DNA of 11,752 nucleotides, from NCBI GenBank assembly GCA_045590935.1, contig JAZNSA010000136.1:1-11752 (forward strand). Direction: 5' to 3'. A model generated the notes under the pieces. The model worked only from the letters and a program-made list of their open reading frames with translations. It made no database searches and had not been told where the DNA came from. Position 1 is the first letter of the stretch, and each line of letters starts with the position of its first letter. Shown in pieces: positions 5,374-11,752 of the stretch. The translations under genes and the position numbers were made by a program. Source of the stretch: CAKSHP01 sp045590935 (GTDB lineage: Bacteria; Bacillota; Clostridia; UBA1381; UMGS1253).

Positions 5374-8300
5374 TTACTTTATTTTAACATTTTCTTCGCC
5401 AACAATAGCCGATAATTTTGACAATACAGAGGGTTCTTTTGTGCAAAATAAGGAATTTGCAACCTCTTTGACGATTTTTGTCTTTTCAAAATATACTCTG
5501 ACCGCCATATCTCCGTGATTTTGCTCCAAAACACTTTTTATTTCCCCCCACTTTTCTTCGTTCTCCTCGCTTAAACGAATATACAAAATTTCCAAATCCT
5601 TCTTTGAGCCATTTTTCTCAAGATGATATATGCTTTCGCAGATAAGCTTTGGCGCTTCATCTTCCCTAAGGCTTACTCTCGCCCTTAAAACAACGATTTC
5701 ATCCTCATTCATAATATGAGAATATAAAATATATTTTTGAGGAAAAACAATAACCTCAATTGATGCAAATAAATCTTCAAAATTTAAAAATGCCATCTGT
5801 GCATTGCTTTTTGTTGTCTTATTTTTTCGCTGAGTTATTATTCCGCCAATTGTTACATAGTCGCCATCCTTTACAGATTTATCTGCACTTATAATATATT
5901 CCCCATTTTCGCCTTCTGATACAAGCGAATTAATTTTTTGGATGGTTGTTGTAGAAACTCTTTTTAGCTCCTCTTTGTAATCTTCAAGCGGATGCCCAGA
6001 AAGATAAATTCCCATCGTTTCTTTTTCCAATGATAACAAATCTTTTTTCGGAAGCTCTTTAAGAGGCGGTAAAACAAATGAAGCATCACTCTCATCTTCA
6101 TCTTCAAAAAGAGAAATTTGCCCCTCTATGTTGTTTTTGTTTTCATCACTTATCGCCGAAAGCGTTTCTTCATACACAGCAAGAAGCTGAGACCGCTTTG
6201 CCCCAAAGCAATCAAATGCGCCACACTTTATCAAATTTTCAACGCATCTTTTGTTTAATTCCTTTTTGCTCATACGCTCGCAAAAATCCATAAAACTTTT
6301 GTATTCGCCGTTTGTTTCTCTTTCCTCAGCAAGCAATACTAAAAATCTATGTCCTAAATTTTTAACAGCCTCCAACCCAAAGCGAATATCTTTGCCTTCA
6401 ACAGAAAAGCAGTAATAGCTCTTATTAATATTTGGCGGCAAAATTTTTATTCCCATATCGCTACATTCTGAAATATATTCAACGGTTTTATCCGTTCTGT
6501 CCATAGTTGACGACATAAGCGCCGCCATATATTCCGTCGGATAAAAAGCTTTTAAATATGCCGTTTGATACGCAACTACCGCATACGCCGCCGCATGGCT
6601 TTTGTTAAAGGCATAGCTTGCAAAGTCCATTATTTCATCAAATATGCTTATTGCGATTTTTTCTTCAACTCCATTTGCAACAGCACCCTTTATTATAACC
6701 TTTCCTTCTTCATCTTTTAGTCCGTAAATAAAATATTCTCTCTCTCTTGCCATAACATCGTGCTTCTTTTTACTCATCGCACGACGAAGCAAATCGGCTT
6801 TTCCCAAAGAATAGCCCGCAAGCTTCTGAACAATCTGCAAAACCTGCTCCTGATATATTATACACCCATACGTTACATCCAATATACTCTCAAGCATCGG
6901 GTGCTTATATGTTACCTTGTCAGGATTATTTTTATTTTTAACGTACCTCGGAATCTGGTCCATAGGACCCGGGCGATAAAGAGATATTCCTGCAATTATA
7001 TCCTCAAGCGAGCTTGGGCTAAGCTCCTTCATAAATTCTCTCATCCCATCGCTTTCAAGCTGAAATATTCCCATAGTGTTTCCCGAAGATATAAGGCTGT
7101 ATACTTCGCTATCATCATACGTCAGCGCATCTAAATCAATCTTTTTTTGCTGACTTTTATAAATATTATCAACTGCATTTTTTATAACAGTAAGGTTTCT
7201 AAGTCCCAAAAAGTCCATCTTCAAAAGACCTAATTCGCCTAAATTGTCCATATGATATTGAGTTGTTATAACGCCCTTGCTCATCTGCAACGGAACATGA
7301 GTATCAACGGGCTCACCTGATATAACAACGCCTGCGGCGTGAACTCCCGAATGTCTTGGAAGTCCTTCAACAGCCGATGCAGTATCAATAAGCTTTGAAA
7401 TCTCCTCATCACCGTCGTAGAGTGCTTTAAACTCACTTGAAATATCAAGCGCCTTTTTTATCGTCATTTTTAAGTCGTTTGGAACAAGCTTCGCAACCGT
7501 ATCAACAACCGAAAGAGGAACATTTAATACCCTGCCGACATCCCTTATAGCGGCTCTTGCCTTGAGCGTTCCGAAGGTTATAATCTGCGCAACTCTGTCC
7601 TTGCCGTATTTCTCAATAACATAATCAATAACCTCTCCACGCCTCTCAATACAAAAATCCGTATCAATATCAGGCATACTAACACGCTCAGGATTTAAAA
7701 ATCTCTCAAAAAGCAAATTATATTTAAGAGGGTCAATAGTTGTTATATTAAGGCAATACGCAACTATACTTCCCGCTCCCGAGCCTCTTCCCGGTCCAAC
7801 AGGAATAGAATTGTCCTTTGCATATTTAATAAAATCCCAAACAATTAAAAAATAGTCAACATAGCCCATAGAGTTAATAACTCCAAGCTCATAATCAAGC
7901 CTTTTTCTATGCTCCTCCAAAACGGGCGAATATCTTTTCTCAAGCCCTTTTTCGCAAAGCATTTTTAAATACTCATACGATGTCATTTCATCGGGAACGT
8001 CAAATTTAGGAAGGTGAGTCGTATCAAAATCAAACGACACATTACACATTTCTGCTATTTTAGTCGTATTTTCAATTGCACTTCCCAAATTTGGAAAAAG
8101 AGCTGTCATTTCCTCGGCACTCTTTAAATAAAACTCATCCGTTGCAAATTTCATTCTGTTTATATCATCAACAATCTTTCCCATCTGCACACACATTAAA
8201 ACATCCTGATAAGTAGCATCTTCACGACGAATATAATGAATATCATTCGTTGCAACAATTCCAACTCCTATCTCATCCGCAAGACGAACAAGCTTTGGAT

Positions 8301-8865
8301 TGCTTATCTTTTGCTCCTCAATTCCATGGTCTTGTATCTCAATAAAATAGTTTTCCGCCCCAAACACATCTCTATACCATAAAGCGGCCTGCTTTGCCGC
8401 CTCGTAGTCGTTATTAACCATCTTTGACGTAACCTCGCCCGCAAGGCAGGCAGACAAACAAATCAAATCGTTGTGATACTTCAAAAGAAGCTCTCTGTCA
8501 ACCCTTGGCTTATAGTAAAACCCGTCAACAAATGCATCCGAAACAAGCTTTATCAAATTTTTATAACCATTATTATTTTTTGCAAGCAAAACTAAATGAT
8601 ACATTTCCGAATCAAATTCTTTTTGCTTGTCAAATCTGCTTCTTTCGCTAACATAAACCTCGCACCCTATTATAGGCTTTATTCCCTCTTTTATGGCGGC
8701 TTTATAAAAGTCAACTGCTCCGTACATAACGCCGTGGTCAGTCATTGCAACAGCATCCATTCCAAGCCTCTTAGCTTCTTTAACAAGCTCATCAATTCTC
8801 GCTATTCCATCAAGCAAGCTATATTCTGTATGAACGTGTAAATGCACAAATTTCTCAGCCACCAA
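5374..8865 (-). CDS. dnaE: DNA polymerase III subunit alpha (DnaE1 type)
   Basis: This is a DNA polymerase III alpha subunit copying DNA at the replication fork. It has 1163 residues, the usual DnaE1 length. The N-terminal PHP domain (about 1-280) begins FVHLHVHTEYSLLDG and keeps all nine metal-binding positions: H10, H12, D19, H44, E69, H90, C140, D208 and H210. The polymerase acidic triad is D401 and D403 in PDIDTDF (398-404) and D551 in KMDFLGLRNL. Further on are the fingers region with YQEQVLQI and the SYAFNKSHAAAYA segment, tandem helix-hairpin-helix elements, and a C-terminal OB fold near DGDYVTIGGII. The start is TTG at 8865, six nt after AGGAG (8872-8876); GTG at 8862 is an equally possible start one codon in. 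The gene begins 12 nt after the whiA stop, so translational coupling is likely. Firmicutes generally also carry PolC, not seen here. Confidence 0.97.
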   Translation of the reverse strand: MVAEKFVHLHVHTEYSLLDGIARIDELVKEAKRLGMDAVAMTDHGVMYGAVDFYKAAIKEGIKPIIGCEVYVSERSRFDKQKEFDSEMYHLVLLAKNNNGYKNLIKLVSDAFVDGFYYKPRVDRELLLKYHNDLICLSACLAGEVTSKMVNNDYEAAKQAALWYRDVFGAENYFIEIQDHGIEEQKISNPKLVRLADEIGVGIVATNDIHYIRREDATYQDVLMCVQMGKIVDDINRMKFATDEFYLKSAEEMTALFPNLGSAIENTTKIAEMCNVSFDFDTTHLPKFDVPDEMTSYEYLKMLCEKGLEKRYSPVLEEHRKRLDYELGVINSMGYVDYFLIVWDFIKYAKDNSIPVGPGRGSGAGSIVAYCLNITTIDPLKYNLLFERFLNPERVSMPDIDTDFCIERRGEVIDYVIEKYGKDRVAQIITFGTLKARAAIRDVGRVLNVPLSVVDTVAKLVPNDLKMTIKKALDISSEFKALYDGDEEISKLIDTASAVEGLPRHSGVHAAGVVISGEPVDTHVPLQMSKGVITTQYHMDNLGELGLLKMDFLGLRNLTVIKNAVDNIYKSQQKKIDLDALTYDDSEVYSLISSGNTMGIFQLESDGMREFMKELSPSSLEDIIAGISLYRPGPMDQIPRYVKNKNNPDKVTYKHPMLESILDVTYGCIIYQEQVLQIVQKLAGYSLGKADLLRRAMSKKKHDVMAREREYFIYGLKDEEGKVIIKGAVANGVEEKIAISIFDEIMDFASYAFNKSHAAAYAVVAYQTAYLKAFYPTEYMAALMSSTMDRTDKTVEYISECSDMGIKILPPNINKSYYCFSVEGKDIRFGLEAVKNLGHRFLVLLAEERETNGEYKSFMDFCERMSKKELNKRCVENLIKCGAFDCFGAKRSQLLAVYEETLSAISDENKNNIEGQISLFEDEDESDASFVLPPLKELPKKDLLSLEKETMGIYLSGHPLEDYKEELKRVSTTTIQKINSLVSEGENGEYIISADKSVKDGDYVTIGGIITQRKNKTTKSNAQMAFLNFEDLFASIEVIVFPQKYILYSHIMNEDEIVVLRARVSLREDEAPKLICESIYHLEKNGSKKDLEILYIRLSEENEEKWGEIKSVLEQNHGDMAVRVYFEKTKIVKEVANSLFCTKEPSVLSKLSAIVGEENVKIK

Positions 8866-8877
8866 ACCTCTCTCCTA

Positions 8878-9783
8878 TCATAATTTTTTTGCAAATTCAA
8901 CAATTCTCTCTAATCTGTGATTAACTCCTGATTTCCCAATCGGCGGCGAAGACATCCTTCCCAATTCAATTAGCGATGCCTCAGGATTTTCGCACCTCAG
9001 CCTTGCAATTTCAACCAATGTTTCAGGAAGCTTATCCAATCCGTAAAGCTCCGAAATTTTGTTTATTGCCTCAATCTGATTTTTAGCCGCTCCCGTAATT
9101 TTCTTTATGTTCGCACTGTCGCAATTAACAACTCTATTTACCTCATTTCTGAGTTCTCTCTCTATTTTGAGATTATAAATTTCCATCATCTTTGAATTTG
9201 CCCCAACTATTCCCAAAAAATCTGCAATAGCCTCAAATTCTTTTATATAAACGACAAATGTATTTTTCCTCACAGTCAGTTTTGCGTTAATTTTACTCTT
9301 TTGCAAAAGCTCAAATAAAATATCCGCCGACCTCGGTTGCTTACATACAAACTCAAGGTGGTAATTCTTCTTAGGGTCCGACAAAGAGCCGCTGATTAAA
9401 TACGCACCCTTTATAAAGCTTTTTTCGCAACAATTGCTTTCAAATATATCCCCTTCATCTAAAAAGCTGATATTGTCGCCGTCTGCTTTAAGGCCTAAAT
9501 CCAAGCTTAATCTCTCAATTTCCTCCGCTTTATCTATAGATAAAATATATCGCCCACCCTCTTTTGCAGGAAGGGTTATTTTTTGCCTTCCAACATTTGC
9601 AACCTCATCAAGAAGAGCTAACATTCTTTCAAAAACGGCACTGCTCTCCAATTTTATTTTTAAAACATTATTTTTTAAAGTTGCACCAAAGCAAAGCATC
9701 GCTACAAGCTCACTGCGCTTGCAACACCATTTTTCATCTGTTGATTCACATATAATTTCTTTTATTTCCGACGCAAATGACAT
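8878..9783 (-). CDS. whiA: DNA-binding protein WhiA
   Basis: WhiA is a conserved Gram-positive protein that links growth, chromosome segregation and cell division (Bacillus) or sporulation (Streptomyces). The 301 residues fit its two parts: a LAGLIDADG-like region (about 1-200), with KRSELVAMLCF near the N-terminus and the signature KGAYLISGSLSDPKKNYHLE at about 124-143, and a C-terminal helix-turn-helix (about 215-300) with CDSANIKKITGAAKNQIEAI and the closing GKSGVNHRLERI. The LAGLIDADG nuclease acidic residues are not expected in this family, so it should bind and not cut DNA. I start it at ATG 9783 because AAAGGAG (9789-9795) is five nt upstream and MSFASEIKE matches the usual MSFSSEVKE beginning; an in-frame ATG at 9852 would add 23 residues unlike the family. 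The commonly adjacent rapZ and yvcK genes are absent; rarA lies upstream instead. Confidence 0.95.
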   Translation of the reverse strand: MSFASEIKEIICESTDEKWCCKRSELVAMLCFGATLKNNVLKIKLESSAVFERMLALLDEVANVGRQKITLPAKEGGRYILSIDKAEEIERLSLDLGLKADGDNISFLDEGDIFESNCCEKSFIKGAYLISGSLSDPKKNYHLEFVCKQPRSADILFELLQKSKINAKLTVRKNTFVVYIKEFEAIADFLGIVGANSKMMEIYNLKIERELRNEVNRVVNCDSANIKKITGAAKNQIEAINKISELYGLDKLPETLVEIARLRCENPEASLIELGRMSSPPIGKSGVNHRLERIVEFAKKL

Positions 9784-9788
9784 AACTT

Positions 9789-9795
9789 CTCCTTT
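9789..9795 (-). promoter_or_regulatory. Shine-Dalgarno site deciding the whiA start
   Basis: The minus strand reads AAAGGAG, five nt before ATG 9783. It supports the 301-residue form over the longer reading from 9852, whose extra N-terminal residues have no family resemblance. Confidence 0.75.
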
Positions 9796-9867
9796 GCTCC
9801 AATTCATTTTACTATTAATTAACGCCTGTGGCTTTATTTCAAGCACATACAAAGCACCTTGATATTT

Positions 9868-11127
9868 TTATTTCTTTATCTCATCCCAATACTTTTTTGC
9901 CGCTTGCTCAGTTTTATTATTACCATATTTGTAATAAACTCTGTTTTTTATTTCATCGGGCAAATATTGCTGATTAACATAATTATTTTCCATTCCGTGA
10001 GGATAGATATACCCTACTCCATGCCCAAGCTTTGCCGCTCCGCTATAATGACTGTCCTGAAGCGAATCGGGAATATTTCCTACATTTCCGCTATTAATAT
10101 CGCTCATTGCGGCATCTATCGCACAAATTGCCGAATTTGATTTTGGCGACGTAGCCAAAAGAATAACCGCCTCCGCAAGAGGAATTCTTGCTTCGGGCAA
10201 ACCAAGCTGAAGTGCCGAATCAACAAGAGACTTAACAACAGTCGCCGCCATAGGATACGCAAGCCCTATGTCCTCAGAAGCTATAACCAAAAGCCTTCGG
10301 CACGCTGAAATCAAATCCCCCGATGTTAAAAGCCTCGCAAGATAATGTATTCCCGCATCCGCATCAGAGCCTCGTATAGACTTTTGAAACGCACTTAAAA
10401 TATCGTAATGACTATCTCCATCACGGTCATAACGCATACTCTTTCGCCCTGTTGCCTGAAGCGCAATATCCGAACTTATAAAAACGTTTCCTTTTTCATC
10501 AGTTGCTCCCGATAAAACGCAAAGCTCAAGCGAATTAAGAGCCTTCCTTACATCTCCACCGCTAACATTTGCAATATGCTCAAAAATCCCGTCTTCAAAC
10601 GAAATTTTCATTGTTTCGTTAAGCTTTTCAGCAGCTCTCGCCAACGCCTTTTCTATCTCCTTTGGCTCAACGCTTTTAAACTCAAAAACGTTTGAGCGAG
10701 ATAAAATCGCACTATATATGTAAAAATAAGGGTTTTCCGTTGTTGATGCGATAAGAGTTATCTTGCCATTTTCCGTAAACTCAAGTAAGGATTGCTGCTG
10801 CTTTTTGTTAAAGTTTTGTATCTCATCTAAATAGAGCAATACGCCATTAGAGCCATCAAACGTGCCAAGCTCGGAAATAATCTGACGAATATCCGAAACT
10901 GATGCCGTTGTTGCATTTAACTTATACAGTTTTTTCCCGATATTTGATGCGATAATATTTGCAACAGTTGTTTTTCCCGTTCCGCTCGGTCCGTAAAAAA
11001 TCATATTTGGAATATTGCCATTTTGAAGAAGCTTGTATAAAAGCTTGTCCTTCCCTAAAATATGACTCTGCCCAACAACCTCATCCAACGTCTTCGGACG
11101 CATCAAGTCAGCAAGTGGCGATGACAT
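9868..11127 (-). CDS. rarA: Replication-associated recombination protein RarA (MgsA family AAA+ ATPase)
   Basis: RarA is a tetrameric AAA+ ATPase related to clamp-loader subunits and eukaryotic WRNIP1/Mgs1; it acts at stalled or gapped replication forks. The 419 residues carry Walker A GPSGTGKT (46-53), Walker B LLYLDE (97-102), sensor 1 around STTENP, and sensor 2 GGDVRKALNSLE. The C-terminal half is the family's tetramerisation region, with RYDRDGDSHYDILSAFQKSIRGSDADA, ASEDIGLAYP and the conserved end GVGYIYPH. Walker B continues DEIQNFNKKQQ where many bacteria have DEIHRFNKAQQ; this looks like the clostridial form. ATG 11127 has AAAGGAG seven nt upstream (11135-11141). It is 84 nt ahead of whiA on the same strand with no terminator hairpin visible between them, so the genes may be co-transcribed. 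The replication theme is shared with dnaE two genes on. Confidence 0.96.
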   Translation of the reverse strand: MSSPLADLMRPKTLDEVVGQSHILGKDKLLYKLLQNGNIPNMIFYGPSGTGKTTVANIIASNIGKKLYKLNATTASVSDIRQIISELGTFDGSNGVLLYLDEIQNFNKKQQQSLLEFTENGKITLIASTTENPYFYIYSAILSRSNVFEFKSVEPKEIEKALARAAEKLNETMKISFEDGIFEHIANVSGGDVRKALNSLELCVLSGATDEKGNVFISSDIALQATGRKSMRYDRDGDSHYDILSAFQKSIRGSDADAGIHYLARLLTSGDLISACRRLLVIASEDIGLAYPMAATVVKSLVDSALQLGLPEARIPLAEAVILLATSPKSNSAICAIDAAMSDINSGNVGNIPDSLQDSHYSGAAKLGHGVGYIYPHGMENNYVNQQYLPDEIKNRVYYKYGNNKTEQAAKKYWDEIKK

Positions 11128-11247
11128 AAAACCGCTCCTTTCAAGTTTTTAAAATTAAACCCTGTAAATATTTTTCAACTATAAGCAAGCCTAACTTATG
11201 AGCATAGCATTTTATTTCGCAATCTATTATTTCAATCGCTTGCTAAA

Positions 11248-11288
11248 ACAAGAAAATGAAAAGGTAAAAAACCTTTGCATTTTCTTGT
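11248..11288 (-). terminator. Intrinsic terminator after the CofE-like gene
   Basis: ACAAGAAAATG (11248-11258) pairs exactly with CATTTTCTTGT (11278-11288). Inside, after one mismatch, a second stem of six base pairs (AAAGGT/ACCTTT) closes a five-nt loop. Read on the minus strand the stem is followed by a short U-tract (TTTT), while on the plus strand no T-run follows. It lies 29 nt after the stop at 11317. The rest of the 189-nt gap to rarA contains no gene; the rarA promoter should be between 11128 and 11247, but no convincing -35/-10 pair stands out. Confidence 0.75.
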
Positions 11289-11316
11289 CTGAATAGTATT
11301 TCTTATGTTAAATCAA

Positions 11317-11752
11317 TCAATCTGTTAAATTGTCGAAATATCCCTGAACCAAAACGATAGGCGTACCCTTATCGCCCGAACCCCTCGTAAGGTCGCAAAG
11401 TGAGCCGATAAGGTCTGTTATACGGCGAGGCGTTGTTCCCTGAGAAGCCATATTTCCAACAAGGTCGCTACCCTTTTTCTTAATTTCGCCCTCGATTGCT
11501 TTTTTAAGCTCTTCACCTTTGAGGTCAGCAAAATCGTTATCTGCAAGATACTTAAGCTTGATTTCGTTTGGCGTTCCCTCAAGTCCGCTTGTGTAAGCAG
11601 GAGAAACAACAGGGTCAGCCAATTCCCAAATTTGTCCTTGTGGATCTTTAAATGCACCATCACCGTAAACCATAACTTCAACATGCTTTCCTGTTTTTTC
11701 AAGTATATTCTTCTGAACGGCCAAAACCAAATCCTTGCATTCTTTAGGGAAT
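11317..11752 (-). CDS. Coenzyme F420-0:L-glutamate ligase (CofE)-like protein, C-terminal part, 5' truncated by the window edge
   Basis: The frame is open to the right edge (FPKECKDLVLAVQ at the edge), so the TTG at 11730 is internal. About 144 residues are visible. Recognisable blocks are VEVMVYGDGAFKDP, ELADPVVSPAYT, LEGTPNEIKLKYLADNDF, VGNMASQGTTPRR and TDLIGSLCDLTRGSGDKGTP, ending GYFDNLTD. These match my memory of clostridial proteins in the F420-0:gamma-glutamyl ligase family (COG1478). CofE adds glutamate to coenzyme F420-0 with GTP, but Clostridia are not generally F420 producers, so the true acceptor may differ; I assign only family membership. The N-terminal half, including most metal and nucleotide ligands, lies outside. 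Its own terminator (11248-11288) separates it from rarA, so it is not part of the replication operon. Confidence 0.72.
   Translation of the reverse strand, partial: FPKECKDLVLAVQKNILEKTGKHVEVMVYGDGAFKDPQGQIWELADPVVSPAYTSGLEGTPNEIKLKYLADNDFADLKGEELKKAIEGEIKKKGSDLVGNMASQGTTPRRITDLIGSLCDLTRGSGDKGTPIVLVQGYFDNLTD

Noticed and set aside
9814..9842. Possible minus-strand promoter TTGAAA-N17-ATTAAT ahead of whiA
   Set aside because: The -35 matches five of six, but the -10 matches only four of six in an A+T-rich gap, too weak to list as a feature.
9784..9852. 23-residue N-terminal extension of whiA from ATG 9852
   Set aside because: A strong AAAGGAG is placed for ATG 9783, and WhiA proteins begin MSF-S-E; the extension would read through that site.
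11128..11247. Candidate rarA promoters (for example TTGCGA-N17-ATAAGT)
   Set aside because: Several weak partial matches, none clearly better than the rest.
1..11752. CRISPR arrays, tRNA genes, insertion sequences or phage genes
   Set aside because: I saw no regularly spaced repeats, cloverleaf segments, transposase motifs or terminal inverted repeats; the gene content is core and continuous.

Overview
The window is A+T-rich and reads as chromosomal core sequence from a low-GC Clostridia-type Firmicute, most likely near Lachnospiraceae/Oscillospiraceae. The clues are a WhiA homologue, a DnaE1-type polymerase with a complete PHP site, a RarA with the clostridial-looking DEIQNFNKKQQ variant, strong AAAGGAG-type Shine-Dalgarno sites, sigma-A promoters with 17-bp spacing, and small clostridial-looking hypothetical proteins. 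I see no tRNA, rRNA, CRISPR array, transposase or phage gene. The taxonomic call is an inference from gene content.

Left arm (1-3317, plus strand): the C-terminal part of an AEC-family permease runs off the left edge. It is followed 19 nt later by a complete FAD-dependent dehydrogenase of the COG2509 type. A strong promoter (TTGACA-N17-TAAACT with extended -10) then starts a second unit: a membrane-anchored protein with two tandem DUF4430-like domains, followed by a 54-residue protein ending in PVQDADDL. A bidirectional hairpin at 3372-3411 closes this arm and also the opposing operon.

Right arm (3479-11127, minus strand, read right to left): rarA (replication-fork AAA+ ATPase), whiA (DNA-binding protein with LAGLIDADG-like fold), dnaE (replicative DNA polymerase III alpha), a 64-residue DUF2007-like protein, pfkA (6-phosphofructokinase) and pgsA (phosphatidylglycerophosphate synthase). 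whiA and dnaE are nearly abutting. A good internal promoter after dnaE probably gives the small protein, pfkA and pgsA their own transcript. The block joins replication and repair, growth control, glycolysis and phospholipid synthesis.

Right edge (11317-11752, minus strand): the C-terminal part of a CofE-like (coenzyme F420-0:L-glutamate ligase family) protein, followed by a long hairpin terminator separating it from rarA.

Most of the window is well-understood housekeeping sequence. The best leads are the two small proteins (3153-3317 and 5036-5230), the tandem DUF4430 protein with a palindrome in its leader, and the CofE-like protein in a lineage not known for F420. I found no evidence for a large undescribed system.
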